Assembly: GCA_045594025.1 (NCBI GenBank)
Contig: JAZNXS010000017.1
Span: forward strand, 3,156 to 67,155
DNA length: 64,000 bases
Direction: 5' to 3'
Source: Scatosoma sp045594025
GTDB taxonomy: Bacteria > Bacillota > Clostridia > Christensenellales > Borkfalkiaceae
Of this stretch, positions 14,961 through 24,661 are shown one piece after another (position 1 is the first letter of the stretch; each line of letters starts with the position of its first letter). Made by a program: the position numbers and the translations under genes. Below the pieces are notes generated by a model, which saw only the letters and a program-made list of their open reading frames with translations, was not told where the DNA came from and ran no database searches.

Positions 14961-17654
14961 ATGAACAAAGCGCCGAACGCGCAGCAACAACGCGTTATTG
15001 AGGATTTGGAAAACAATATTATATTATTCGCAGGCGCAGGCACGGGCAAGACGTTCACTGTAGCAAACCGCGTTGGAAATATTATCCAGACGGGTAAGGC
15101 ACGTCCGGAAGAGATTTTGTGTTTAACCTTCACGACGAAGGCTTGTGATGAGATGCGCGAGGATATTTTCCGTTACGTGGGCGAGCTGTCGCAAAGGGTG
15201 GAAATCCGCACCATTCACGGGTTCTGTTATCAATTCATGCGCGAGGAAAACCGCCGTAATAACGATCGTTACAGTGAAGCAACGATCTGTGATGAGATGG
15301 ATGCGGAGGAGCTGTTGCAAAGCATTTTATCCTCGCAGTATTTGCTGTGGAAAAGCGGTAAAACGGCGAAAATGGAAGAGGTAGAGGAAGAATTACCTGA
15401 AACGACTTTCGAAATTTTCACAAAGAAAAACGGATTGAGGAATTTTGTTAGCGCTGTCAAACATGCGCGCGAAGAACAAAATTTCTATTCTGACAGCGAG
15501 GAAGTAGACTATCAAAATGCCTTTGCCTACATTCGCGCCACTAAGCCGAAACAGTATGAGGAAATCCTCTCATTTTATAGCGGAGGAGGGGGGCAGGTAC
15601 GCGATTACGAGTTTGAGAAAGGAATGACGAAGCATGCAGGTCGTTGGATATCCACGTACGATGGCTACCTTCGGATGAGCAATCGCGTAGACTTTGACGA
15701 TTTGATCATTTTCACCTCGCGCGCTTTAAAGGATGAGGAAACGCAGCGGCGTTGGCAGCAGCGGTTTGCTTATATCATCGTTGATGAAATGCAGGATACC
15801 AGCCTTTTGGAATATTCCGTATTAACGAGGATATTTGGCAAAAGTAAACTGATGATGTGCGGAGATTTTTTTCAGTCTATTTACGAATGGCGAGGATCGA
15901 AGCCGAGCTACGTGTTAAAGGATTTTATAGAACGGTACTCGGCGAAAATGTATATGTTTTCCGAAAATTACCGATCTACAAAGGTGCTTACCGAAGCAAC
16001 TTTCGGGTATTTGCGCAACACTTACCCCGATTTGGTGGGCAGATACTGCCCTGACGAGGTTCGCATTCATAGTGAGACGGACGGGGATAAAATTCTTTGC
16101 ATCGGGTTTGATAACCGCAGGGAAGAAGGGGTGCAAATCTATCGTTACGTGAAAAAACTAACGGCGCAAAGCGAGGATAGTGTTTGTATAATGGCGCGAT
16201 CGAATAACTATATTGCGGCGTTAAAACGAGTCTTCGATGAGGAAAATAGAAAATATCCGTTAGAGGAATATCAGCACTTTTTTACAGCGGAAGAGAATTT
16301 ACAGTTTTATAAAAAGCCGCTGGTCAAGGACGTAATGGCGATGATTCGTCTGCTCCTTAATAGGGCGGACAGGGTGAGTATGGAGCGTATCACGCAAAAG
16401 TACGTGCGTCTGGTTGGTGTGAAGACGATTGAACAGTTGCGTTTACAAAATCGGATAGGCGCGTCGATTGTTTCCTACCTGGATAAGCAGGTTTATACGC
16501 ATGGAGATCCGTACCATGTCCTTATTGAATCATTAAAAAACGACAATATTGTCATTTATGATACCGAAACGACGGGGTTGGATTTGACCAAGGATGAAAT
16601 GGTGCAATTATCGGCAATCCGTTTAAATCGTCGGGGAGAGATTATCGATACGTTTGATCAAATGATTTTACCGACGGTGGAGATAGGTAGAGGTGCTTAC
16701 GAAACGCATGGTTTTGATTTAGAATATATCAAAGCCCACGGCGGCGTGTCTGCTGAGGAAGCGTTGAAGGCATTTTCTGCGTTTGTTAAGGGCAGCGTGC
16801 TTGTAGGGCACAATAGTTTTCGTTTCGACGCGCCGCTGATCAACAGACAGTTGCTTGAAAATGGGTTGCCGTCTTTAGAGGTCTTAGCGGAATACGATAC
16901 GATGGTCATGGCGAAAGAGTTGCACGCGGAGCTTCCAAACTTTAAGCTTTCCACGCTTTGCGATCACTATGGGATTGTGAACGAAGCGGCGCATAATGCA
17001 TACGGCGATATTGTGGCGACGGGGAAGGCGCTCTTCGCCATGTTGACGGAGGATATTCAGCCTACTTCGTTAGAGCGTAAAAACGTATGCGAAAAATATA
17101 GGGATAAATTTGAGAAGTTGTATTTATTTTTGCAGGAATTGACTGCGGATATGGAAAGCAACGACGTGTTTGGGTTGGTGACGAAAATCGTAGACGGATT
17201 GAAACTCAAAAAGCATTATTCCACCGAAGCCGACGCGCGCTTGATCGGGGAATTGCTGGCGACGTTCCGCACGGTAAAGGCGCACAATGCCGAATTATTT
17301 TTACGAGAATTTGTAATGAACGTCGATTTACTTGGAAATAAAAATCTCTTTGCGGCGAAGCGAAAAGCAATCCCGATGATGACGGTGCATCAAGCCAAGG
17401 GTTGCGAGTTTGACGTCGTGATTATTGCCGGCGTAGACGAGAAAAACTTCCCTAACTTTTTCGCACAAGGCGAAGCGACGGAAGAGGAAGAAAAGAAAGT
17501 GTTTTACGTGGCGATTACAAGGGCAAAAAAGCGCTTGGTGTTAACAAGAGCCGCCTACAATGGAAGAAGTACGGTTTCTGCTAGTCCGTACGTGGAGAAA
17601 ATTCCCGAACGCTGCACGTATAAAAACGAGCGTTGGTACGGGGTAAACGATTAA
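14961..17654 (+). CDS. UvrD/Rep-type superfamily 1 helicase with an inserted DnaQ-type exonuclease domain
   Basis: 3'-5' DNA helicase of 897 residues. Walker A is 'GAGTGKT' (25-31), Walker B 'IIVDEMQDTS' lies near 275, motif III follows as 'GDFFQSIYEWRGS', and motifs V-VI are 'MTVHQAKGCEFD' (about 805) and 'FYVAITRAKKRLVL'. Between the two helicase lobes, at about 530-700, is a complete DEDDh exonuclease: 'YDTETTGLD' (Asp534, Glu536), 'VGHNSFRFDAPL' and 'AHNAYGDIVATG'. The fusion joins unwinding with 3'-5' degradation in one chain. The start at 14961 has AAAAAGGAAG; the longer frame would include the promoter. It is first in an operon with Mre11- and Rad50-like genes, pointing to DNA-break or fork processing. 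Confidence 0.9.
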   Translation: MNKAPNAQQQRVIEDLENNIILFAGAGTGKTFTVANRVGNIIQTGKARPEEILCLTFTTKACDEMREDIFRYVGELSQRVEIRTIHGFCYQFMREENRRNNDRYSEATICDEMDAEELLQSILSSQYLLWKSGKTAKMEEVEEELPETTFEIFTKKNGLRNFVSAVKHAREEQNFYSDSEEVDYQNAFAYIRATKPKQYEEILSFYSGGGGQVRDYEFEKGMTKHAGRWISTYDGYLRMSNRVDFDDLIIFTSRALKDEETQRRWQQRFAYIIVDEMQDTSLLEYSVLTRIFGKSKLMMCGDFFQSIYEWRGSKPSYVLKDFIERYSAKMYMFSENYRSTKVLTEATFGYLRNTYPDLVGRYCPDEVRIHSETDGDKILCIGFDNRREEGVQIYRYVKKLTAQSEDSVCIMARSNNYIAALKRVFDEENRKYPLEEYQHFFTAEENLQFYKKPLVKDVMAMIRLLLNRADRVSMERITQKYVRLVGVKTIEQLRLQNRIGASIVSYLDKQVYTHGDPYHVLIESLKNDNIVIYDTETTGLDLTKDEMVQLSAIRLNRRGEIIDTFDQMILPTVEIGRGAYETHGFDLEYIKAHGGVSAEEALKAFSAFVKGSVLVGHNSFRFDAPLINRQLLENGLPSLEVLAEYDTMVMAKELHAELPNFKLSTLCDHYGIVNEAAHNAYGDIVATGKALFAMLTEDIQPTSLERKNVCEKYRDKFEKLYLFLQELTADMESNDVFGLVTKIVDGLKLKKHYSTEADARLIGELLATFRTVKAHNAELFLREFVMNVDLLGNKNLFAAKRKAIPMMTVHQAKGCEFDVVIIAGVDEKNFPNFFAQGEATEEEEKKVFYVAITRAKKRLVLTRAAYNGRSTVSASPYVEKIPERCTYKNERWYGVND

Positions 17655-17697
17655 ACGGGCATACCATGTATGCAATGAATAAAGATAGGAGTAGACC

Positions 17698-18762
17698 ATG
17701 ATGAAAATGATCCATTGTGCCGACGTTCATCTCGGCTCGAAAATGGAAGCAAAGCTTCCGAAAGAAAAAGCGGATCAAAGACGCGGGGAAGTACGCAAGA
17801 CCTTCCACCGCATGGTGGAATATGCAAAAGCGGAAAACGTGCGTGTGATTTTATTATCGGGCGACGTGTTTGATTCCGATCGCCCCTTAAAACGGGATAA
17901 AGAATTTTTCTACGACGTTGTAAAGGGGAATCCCGACATCGATTTCCTCTACTTGCGTGGAAATCACGATGGGGAAGAATCGTATACGGAAGAGAGGCTT
18001 AAAAACCTGAAAACTTTCTCGGAAGAATGGACGGAATACAGCTACGATAACGTATGTGTCTGCGGTATAGAAATTGCAAAATCAAACGCGCTTTCTCTTT
18101 ATAGCACGTTGAAGCTGGATAAGCATAAGACGAACGTGGTGATGTTGCACGGACAAGTGGCAAGCACCTCAGGCGTGGATAAGGTACATCTGCCTTCCTT
18201 AGCGGATAAAAACGTAGATTATCTGGCGCTTGGGCACGTCCATTCTTACAGTGAAAGTCGTTTAGACGATAGGGGCAGGTATGCGTACAGCGGTTGTTTA
18301 GAGGGAAGAGGTTTCGACGATTTAGGGGAAAAAGGCTTTGTTTTGTTGGAGATTGACGAAGACGTGCAAAGTAGATTTATACCCTTTGCTCAACGGACGA
18401 TTCGCGAATGCACTGTAGACGTTTCCGCAGCCGAAAACGTGTACGGCGCGTATTTGGAAATCAAAAAGCAGATCACGATCCGTCCGAACGATTTATATCG
18501 CGTACATCTTATCGGCGAGATTCTATTTGACAACGATGGGTTAGCGGCGGAGATGGAAAGACTGCTTGCCTCCGAATGTTATTTTGTTTCCGTCAAAGAT
18601 AAAACGATCCGTAAAATTGATCCCCAAGACTATATAGGGGACTTGACGTTGCGTGGAGAATTTGTGCGCGGTGTATTGGCGAGAACGGACTGGTCTGACG
18701 AACGCAAGAGCAACGTGATAACCCTTGGGTTAAAAGCGCTTTCGCAACGGGAGGTGGATTAA
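17698..18762 (+). CDS. Mre11/SbcD-like DNA nuclease (YhaO type)
   Basis: Calcineurin-fold metallophosphoesterase of 354 residues. The metal ligands are in 'HCADVHLGS' (motif I), 'LLSGDVFDSD' (II), 'YLRGNHDGEE' (III), 'VMLHGQVAS' (IV) and 'LALGHVHSYS' (V), the order seen in Mre11 and SbcD. The C-terminal part is short, as in B. subtilis YhaO rather than full SbcD. It forms a unit with the next gene, the SMC-like partner, which starts at the base after its stop codon. The pair should form a DNA-end nuclease complex. A copy of the dispersed motif GGGGCAGGTATGCG (18272-18285) lies inside the coding sequence. Confidence 0.9.
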   Translation: MMKMIHCADVHLGSKMEAKLPKEKADQRRGEVRKTFHRMVEYAKAENVRVILLSGDVFDSDRPLKRDKEFFYDVVKGNPDIDFLYLRGNHDGEESYTEERLKNLKTFSEEWTEYSYDNVCVCGIEIAKSNALSLYSTLKLDKHKTNVVMLHGQVASTSGVDKVHLPSLADKNVDYLALGHVHSYSESRLDDRGRYAYSGCLEGRGFDDLGEKGFVLLEIDEDVQSRFIPFAQRTIRECTVDVSAAENVYGAYLEIKKQITIRPNDLYRVHLIGEILFDNDGLAAEMERLLASECYFVSVKDKTIRKIDPQDYIGDLTLRGEFVRGVLARTDWSDERKSNVITLGLKALSQREVD

Positions 18763-21321
18763 ATGAAACTTCTCGCTTACTATATTGAAAACTATGGCAA
18801 GCTGAGCCAAATAGAGGGGTCGTTCGAGGCAGGGTTGAATTGTTTTTGCGAGGCAAACGGCAGCGGAAAAACGACGCTTGCATCATTTATCAAAGCGATG
18901 TTTTACGGATTACCCTCGTACACGGTAGCCTCGAAAGGCTTTAACGATCGGCAACGCTTCTATCCGTTTGGCGGCGGAAAGTTTGGCGGAAATATCACCT
19001 TTGAATCGGGTGGAAAGATATATAAAATCGAGCGTTTTTTTGATAAAAAGAGCAGTAAAAACGACGAGATGAAAGTGATTTGCGGCGGCGCGCCGTATCA
19101 TGGCTTTAGCGATGCCCCAGGGAGAGAACTATTCGGCTTGGACGAAGAGTCTTTCCAAAAAACGGTATTTATTACAGCGGATGAAATCGAAATCGGCTCC
19201 ACGCACAGCATCAATGAGAAGCTGTACGGAACGGTTGAGGGAGAGGACGATAGCAATTTCGAGGCGGCAATCGACGCTTTGGATAAAGCGAAAAAAGATT
19301 TGAAAGCCGCGCGCGGCAATAATGATAAAATCAGCCGTACCAAAGCGGAAATTTTAGAGTGGACCGCGAAAGCGCATAACATTGTAAGTATGAGCGACAG
19401 TCTCTATGAAGAATACGTAGAACGAGATCGGTTGGTGAAAGAAATCGCCGTGTTGGAAACCGAAGTGCGCGTTGCCGGGGAAAGAGACGTTCTTTTCCAG
19501 AAGTGGGACACGCTAGATTCCATGTCCAAGCAGGCAGCTGAAAAGGAAACAAAATGGCGCGCGGTTGCGGAAAAGTATCCGCAGGGCATGCCCGACGAAA
19601 TAGAGCGTAAACGCTTACATGCCTATGCGCAAGAGGAGACTCGGTTGCGCGGCGGTCTACAAATGACGGCCTTTAGCGAGGAAAAAGAAAGGGCGTTGGA
19701 GGTCTTGAAAAACCGCTTCCAAAACGGCATTCCAAGCGATTTGGATATCCGTGAAATGCAGGCAGGGATTGCGCAGTTATCCGTTCTAAAAGCGGAGCTT
19801 GCGGCAGAAAAAACGGAGACGACCGCCAAGCAACGGGTATTAGAAAGCAAGTTTAGCCGCGGTGTACCCGATGAGGTTGAGCTCTCTCAAAAGCGTTTAC
19901 TTGTAGAAGAATACAAGCGCAAAGATAATGAAATGCGTGGGGTTTCCGCGGTGATTGCGCAAAATACACAGCCGCAGTCGGTGAAAGGGAAAAACAAGGC
20001 GTTTGTTGCTTTGTTTGTAACGGCGATGGCACTTTTGGGTGCCGGAATCGGCTTGTTGTTTGTGATTCAAATGGTTGGAATCGGGCTTTGCGCGGCGGCG
20101 GTTTTGTTGGGTATTGTCTCGCTGGTGATTCGCGGAAAATCTACGATAAGCACAGACATACCCCATTCGGATGTGCATTTACGCTTGATTACGTTGCAGT
20201 CCGAATTGCGCACGTTGGAGGAAAAAATTAGGGCGTTCACTGTGCCGTACGGCTATTACGGTGAGGCAGGTGCTGTGTACGATTTCAATGCGCTGGAAGA
20301 GGATCTGCAAGCGTATAAGGAATATCAAGAATTACTTACTCATGCGCAAGCGCGTCAGCAAAAAATATATGCGGAGGCAACGGAATTACAGCAGGGTATC
20401 GCTGCGTTTTTAGAAAGATACGGCGAAACGGAACCAGATTTACAAGTAGGCTTAACTCATTTGATAGAAGCGGTGCAAGCATTGCGTTCTTTGCAGGCGG
20501 ATAAACAATCCTCTACGGCGAAAACGCAAGATAGCGTTGGGCGCATTGAAGAGATAGAAACGGATAGAAAGAGTATTCTTAAAAAATATGGATTTGATGA
20601 GTTCATGGGTACCATGGATGGGTTGAGTGCATTAGAATCGAACGCGAGAACAATAGCGTTGCTCAGTAAAGAGCATTCGGATTTAACGCAAAGCATTGCC
20701 GAATACAAACAAAGACATAATTTAACCGAACGACCCAAGGAAGAGGGGGTAGATACGGATGAAATCCACGCGCGACTTTCTCATAGCAGGAAGGAGCTGG
20801 CCGATTGTGACAAGAGAATTGCGGAAATTGAGCGATACGTAGAAAGGTTACCAGAAATAGAAAACAGCCTTGCGCTTGCGGAAGAACGATTAAAAGAATA
20901 TAATGAAAAGTACGCGTTGTTGGCTGATACGATCGAGGCGTTAAAAGGCGCGGAACAGACGCTGAAAGATAAGTACGTTGCGCCGATTAAAGATAGATTC
21001 TCCATTTATGCAGGGGCGCTCAGCCGCGTCATTGGGGAAAAGATCGGCATGGACAAGGATTTCCATATTGTGTTCGAGCGAGGAGGCGAGGATCGAAGCG
21101 AACGGCACTTAAGCGCAGGGGAGAGAAGTCTTTGCGCGTTGTGTTTGCGTTTGGCTCTCGTGGATAACATGTACGAAACGGAGCAACCGTTTATCGTTAT
21201 GGATGATCCGTTTGTACATTTGGATGCGACGCATATGGCAAAAACGGCGGAGTTATTAAAAGTATTGGCAAAGGATAAACAAATTTTGTATTTCTGCTGT
21301 CACGAATCCAGGAGGATTTAG
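18763..21321 (+). CDS. Rad50/SbcC-like ATPase with central transmembrane segment (YhaN type)
   Basis: SMC-like ATPase of 852 residues. Walker A is 'EANGSGKTT' (30-38); the signature and Walker B are in the last 90 residues ('HLSAGERSLCALCLRLAL', 'FIVMDDPFVHLD'), followed by the switch region 'YFCCHESRR'. Two coiled-coil arms are separated, at about residues 409-459, by two hydrophobic helices instead of a zinc hook, as in B. subtilis YhaN. That would attach the complex to the membrane. It abuts the Mre11-like gene directly, and the two products should act together on DNA ends. A Rad50-type hook CxxC is not seen. Confidence 0.88.
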   Translation: MKLLAYYIENYGKLSQIEGSFEAGLNCFCEANGSGKTTLASFIKAMFYGLPSYTVASKGFNDRQRFYPFGGGKFGGNITFESGGKIYKIERFFDKKSSKNDEMKVICGGAPYHGFSDAPGRELFGLDEESFQKTVFITADEIEIGSTHSINEKLYGTVEGEDDSNFEAAIDALDKAKKDLKAARGNNDKISRTKAEILEWTAKAHNIVSMSDSLYEEYVERDRLVKEIAVLETEVRVAGERDVLFQKWDTLDSMSKQAAEKETKWRAVAEKYPQGMPDEIERKRLHAYAQEETRLRGGLQMTAFSEEKERALEVLKNRFQNGIPSDLDIREMQAGIAQLSVLKAELAAEKTETTAKQRVLESKFSRGVPDEVELSQKRLLVEEYKRKDNEMRGVSAVIAQNTQPQSVKGKNKAFVALFVTAMALLGAGIGLLFVIQMVGIGLCAAAVLLGIVSLVIRGKSTISTDIPHSDVHLRLITLQSELRTLEEKIRAFTVPYGYYGEAGAVYDFNALEEDLQAYKEYQELLTHAQARQQKIYAEATELQQGIAAFLERYGETEPDLQVGLTHLIEAVQALRSLQADKQSSTAKTQDSVGRIEEIETDRKSILKKYGFDEFMGTMDGLSALESNARTIALLSKEHSDLTQSIAEYKQRHNLTERPKEEGVDTDEIHARLSHSRKELADCDKRIAEIERYVERLPEIENSLALAEERLKEYNEKYALLADTIEALKGAEQTLKDKYVAPIKDRFSIYAGALSRVIGEKIGMDKDFHIVFERGGEDRSERHLSAGERSLCALCLRLALVDNMYETEQPFIVMDDPFVHLDATHMAKTAELLKVLAKDKQILYFCCHESRRI

Positions 21322-21329
21322 GGTGATGC

Positions 21330-21358
21330 TTGACAAATCACACATAGCGTGATAGAAT
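21330..21358 (+). promoter_or_regulatory. GH112 promoter with operator-like palindrome in the spacer
   Basis: TTGACA (21330-21335), a 17-base spacer and TAGAAT (21353-21358). The spacer is filled by an imperfect palindrome, ATCACAC-ATA-GCGTGAT (21337-21353), in the position of a repressor operator. The cognate regulator is not in the window. Confidence 0.65.
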
Positions 21359-21391
21359 AAAAACGTTAAAATATAATAAGGAGACTCTAAT

Positions 21392-23563
21392 ATGAGAAAA
21401 GGAAGGGTGACCATACCAACGGATGAAAATTACGTAGAGGGTACGTTAAAGATTGCCGATTTGTGGGGTGCAGACGCCGTGCGTGATTGCGACGGGACTC
21501 ATCTTCCTAAAAACGCAAAAGAATTAGCGGAAAAAGTATATAATACCTACTTTGTCGTGCGTGGTGATAACGCATGGGCGGATAAACACACGGACGAATT
21601 GCAAAGCGTACTTTTGATGACGAATTACACGTTGGCCACCGAGGAGACGTTGGTGATAGATCTTTTAAAGGGATATTCCCACGATCAGCTTGGGGTCAAC
21701 GAGGAAAATCCTAAGAAGTATTGGCAAGTATTTGACCGTACTACGGGGGAAGAAATTTCCACGTGGGAATACGCAGGGAGGGGGCAGGTACGCATTGAAA
21801 ATGCGATTCCCTACCACGAATATACCGTCAATTTTTTTGCGGTCAATCTTTGGGATTCCACGCAAATGTATAACTACATTACGAATAACTGGAATATTGA
21901 AAAGCACAAGGTAATGGAACCCCGTTACGCGGCTACGTTCGAGCATATTAAAGACAATATGAGAAAATGGTGCGCGGAGAACGAAAACGTAAACGTCGTT
22001 CGTTATACGACGTTCCTTTATCATTTCTTCCTTGTTTTCAACGAAATCAATAAGGAAAGACACGTGGATTGGTTCGGTTATCCCATGACGGCTAGCCCGA
22101 GAGCGTTCGATGCATTCGAAGCGGAATACGGCTATACGCTTAAAGCGGAGGATATTGTTTCGAACGGCACCTATCAAAACAATTTCATCAATCCTACGAA
22201 GAAGTTCAAGGATTATATGGAATTTACGGAAAAGTACGTAACGAAAACCGTACGCGAGCTGGTGGATATTGTCCATGCAGAGGGCAAGGAAGCGATGATG
22301 TTCCTTGGCGACAGTTGGATCGGTACCGAACCGTACGGCGACTATTTTAAAGATATGCAGCTGGATGCGGTGGTAGGCTCTGTCGGCGGTGGTGTAACGG
22401 TAAGAATGCTGTCCGAAATTCCACACGTAAAATACCACGAAGGTAGATTTTTGCCCTATTTCTTCCCCGATACATTCTTTGAAGGGAATGAGGAAAACGC
22501 GATTGCGGAACTCAACAGAAATTGGGTGACGGCAAGAAGAGCTATGATGAAAAAACCGCTGGATAGAATGGGTTTTGGTGGATACCTTGCGTTGGCTGCG
22601 GAATTCCCGAAATTCATTGAAAGAGCAGGGCAGGTGTGCGATGAGTTTCGTTCTATCTGTGATGCGGCGAACAACGCAAAGCCGTATTCGGGCTTGACGG
22701 TGGCTATTTTAAATACGTGGGGTAAAAAACGCAGCTGGATGTGTCACATGGTCGCGCATGAGCTTTGGTATCAACAAGTGTATTCCTACCAAGGGGTATA
22801 CGAAGCGTTGTCCGGGCTTGGCGTAGACGTGCGCTTCATTTCGTTTGATGAGATTTTGGAAAACGGCGTCGATAAAGACATCGACGTGATTTTGAACGTG
22901 GGTGACGAAGGCACGGCGTTCAGCGGCGCAGAGTATTGGGCGAACGACAAGCTTGTCACTATGCTTAGAAAATGGGTAGCGGCAGGGCACGGTTTCATCG
23001 GCGTGGGCGAACCCACCGCATATCAAAAGGGTGGCAAGTTCTTCCAGCTTTCCGATATTCTCGGCGTGGACAAAGAAAAGGGCTTCACACTCTCTGACGA
23101 TAAGTACAATATTCAAAAGAAAGCGCACTTTATCACGCAAGAAGCGGTAGGCGAAATTGATTATGGCGAAGGCATGAAAAACGTGTACGCATTAGAAGGT
23201 GCGGAGGTTTTGGATATTGAAATTTCTCCTCGTTTCAAGAGAAACGTAAACGTTGGCGAAGTGAAACTTGCGACGAATGATTACGGACACGGTAGGGGTG
23301 TTTATGTGGCTGGTTTGCCTTACAGCCCTCAGAATGCAAGGCTTTTACTTAGAGCCATGTATTGGTCCTGTCATAAGGAAGACGAGATGCTCAAAGCATA
23401 TTCCACAAACGTTGTTACCGACTGTACGTATTATCCCGAAAGCGGTAAATATGCGGTAATCAATAACACGTTTGATGTGCAGGAAACAACTTTCTATGAC
23501 GTAAACGGAAGGGCGCAGAAGCTGACGCTTGCCCCCAACGAAATTATTTGGATTAAAGCGTAA
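21392..23563 (+). CDS. GH112 phosphorylase (galacto-N-biose/lacto-N-biose or galactosyl-rhamnose phosphorylase)
   Basis: Cytoplasmic phosphorylase that splits a beta-D-galactosyl bond with phosphate to give galactose 1-phosphate. The 723 residues match the family length, and the opening 'GRVTIPTDENYVEGT...LWGADAVRDCDGT' is the GH112 signature, including the catalytic Asp region. The middle contains the (beta/alpha)8 barrel and Rossmann-like domain, the end a small beta domain. Family members act on lacto-N-biose/galacto-N-biose from mucins and milk, or on Gal-beta-1,4-rhamnose from plants; the sequence alone does not decide between them. It has its own promoter with an operator-like site and a strong terminator. 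Confidence 0.9.
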   Translation: MRKGRVTIPTDENYVEGTLKIADLWGADAVRDCDGTHLPKNAKELAEKVYNTYFVVRGDNAWADKHTDELQSVLLMTNYTLATEETLVIDLLKGYSHDQLGVNEENPKKYWQVFDRTTGEEISTWEYAGRGQVRIENAIPYHEYTVNFFAVNLWDSTQMYNYITNNWNIEKHKVMEPRYAATFEHIKDNMRKWCAENENVNVVRYTTFLYHFFLVFNEINKERHVDWFGYPMTASPRAFDAFEAEYGYTLKAEDIVSNGTYQNNFINPTKKFKDYMEFTEKYVTKTVRELVDIVHAEGKEAMMFLGDSWIGTEPYGDYFKDMQLDAVVGSVGGGVTVRMLSEIPHVKYHEGRFLPYFFPDTFFEGNEENAIAELNRNWVTARRAMMKKPLDRMGFGGYLALAAEFPKFIERAGQVCDEFRSICDAANNAKPYSGLTVAILNTWGKKRSWMCHMVAHELWYQQVYSYQGVYEALSGLGVDVRFISFDEILENGVDKDIDVILNVGDEGTAFSGAEYWANDKLVTMLRKWVAAGHGFIGVGEPTAYQKGGKFFQLSDILGVDKEKGFTLSDDKYNIQKKAHFITQEAVGEIDYGEGMKNVYALEGAEVLDIEISPRFKRNVNVGEVKLATNDYGHGRGVYVAGLPYSPQNARLLLRAMYWSCHKEDEMLKAYSTNVVTDCTYYPESGKYAVINNTFDVQETTFYDVNGRAQKLTLAPNEIIWIKA

Positions 23564-23573
23564 CGCATAAAAT

Positions 23574-23604
23574 AAACCGCCCGTGCGATAAACATGGGCG
23601 GTTT
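23574..23604 (+). terminator. Intrinsic terminator
   Basis: AAACCGCCCGTG (23574-23585) pairs with CATGGGCGGTTT (23593-23604), one G-T pair, followed by a T-rich stretch. It ends the GH112 transcript. Confidence 0.85.
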
Positions 23605-23666
23605 GTTTAGAATAAGTTTAGAAGCGCGCTGTATAATGCAAGGCGTAATCATAGGAGGAAAGGCGC

Positions 23667-24401
23667 ATGGCAAAAAAGCCGTTGTTTTATAGAATGCTTT
23701 GGAAAACCGTGCGGTTTTTCTACGGGAAGCGAGAATTTGTCGGGTTGGAGAATATCCCACAGGAGCCTTGTATTATTATCGGGAATCATGCGCAAGCGCA
23801 TGGGCCGCTTTCCTGCGAGTTGCATTTTCCTGCCAAGAAAAAAATTTGGTGTATCGGGCAGATGATGCACGTCAAAGAGGTACCTGCGTACGCGTATCAG
23901 GATTTTTGGTCGTTCAAGCCCAAGTGGACGAGGTGGTGGTATAAGCTACTGTCCTACTTAATGGCACCGCTTTGCGGCTATGTATTCAACCATGCGGACA
24001 CCATCGCCGTGTATAAGGACGCGAGGGGGTTGAGTACGTTTAAGGAATCGGTAAAGGCGTTGGGCGAAGGCGCACACGTAATCATTTTCCCTGAAAAAGG
24101 AGAGAAATATAACGAAATTGTCAACGCATTTCAGGATAAGTTTGTCGACGTAGCAAGGTTATATTATAAGCGGTATAAAAAAGCGGTGTCTTTCGTGCCG
24201 ATGTATAATGCGCCGTCGTTAAGAAAGATTGTTTTTGGAAAGCCGATTGCGTTCGATCCTACGCTGAGCCCTGAGGAATTGCGCGAAAAGATTTGCACTT
24301 ATCTTCAAAAGGAGATTACAAGGCTCGCCAAAGAATTGCCCAAACACCGCGTTGTTCCTTATGAGAATATTAAAAAGAAAAACTATCCATATAATAAATA
24401 A
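23667..24401 (+). CDS. PlsC-like acyltransferase with a variant catalytic motif
   Basis: Membrane-associated protein of 244 residues from the glycerol-phosphate acyltransferase superfamily. The expected NHxxxxD motif appears as 'GNHAQAHGPLSCELHFP', so the catalytic Asp is replaced by Gly. The downstream block 'VIIFPEKGEKYNEIVNAFQDKF' corresponds to the 'FPEGTRS' substrate motif. I believe this NHxQxxGP form is a conserved clostridial subgroup rather than a broken gene, but have not verified that. A second His in the motif could take part in catalysis. Start supported by AGGAGGAAAG. Likely role: lipid or cell-envelope acylation. Confidence 0.7.
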   Translation: MAKKPLFYRMLWKTVRFFYGKREFVGLENIPQEPCIIIGNHAQAHGPLSCELHFPAKKKIWCIGQMMHVKEVPAYAYQDFWSFKPKWTRWWYKLLSYLMAPLCGYVFNHADTIAVYKDARGLSTFKESVKALGEGAHVIIFPEKGEKYNEIVNAFQDKFVDVARLYYKRYKKAVSFVPMYNAPSLRKIVFGKPIAFDPTLSPEELREKICTYLQKEITRLAKELPKHRVVPYENIKKKNYPYNK

Positions 24402-24423
24402 GGATTTTTTACAGCCAAACAAA

Positions 24424-24445
24424 AAACACCTCGCAAGAGGTGTTT
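24424..24445. terminator. Bidirectional intrinsic terminator
   Basis: AAACACCTC and GAGGTGTTT form a 9-bp stem with a GCAA tetraloop. It separates the convergent acyltransferase and XRE regulator genes and overlaps the regulator's stop codon. Confidence 0.75.
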
Positions 24446-24641
24446 AATCTTTTATTAAATCTTCTAAGGAAATGTCGAAGAATGCAGCAAGCTGTACAAG
24501 CTGCGTGATAGACGGCTCTGTATAGCCCGTTTCCCAATGCGAAATCGTTTTTACCGAAACGTTTAATGCGGTTGCAAGCGCGGCTTGACTCAACGCTTTC
24601 GCTTTTCTTAAATTGACTAAATTTTCCTTGAACTGTATCAT
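24444..24641 (-). CDS. Small XRE-family transcriptional regulator
   Basis: A 65-residue protein that is almost entirely one Cro/C1-type helix-turn-helix domain: 'LRKAKALSQAALATALNVS' and 'KTISHWETGYTEPSITQLV' are the two core helix regions, ending with the usual 'LAAFFDISLEDLI'. Start supported by GAGGAAAG. It is transcribed away from a gene for a small coiled-coil protein, and the region between them holds two near-identical 13-bp palindromes that overlap both promoters. Autorepression and repression of the neighbour are therefore likely. It is not a phage-type cluster; no integrase is nearby. Confidence 0.88.
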   Translation of the reverse strand: MIQFKENLVNLRKAKALSQAALATALNVSVKTISHWETGYTEPSITQLVQLAAFFDISLEDLIKD

Positions 24642-24661
24642 ACTTTCCTCAATAGTATTAT

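Noticed and set aside
23667..24401. Reading the acyltransferase as a pseudogene because the NHxxxxD Asp is missing
   Set aside because: The frame is intact and the rest of the protein well formed, with a coherent NHxQxxGP variant, so a subfamily difference is more likely.
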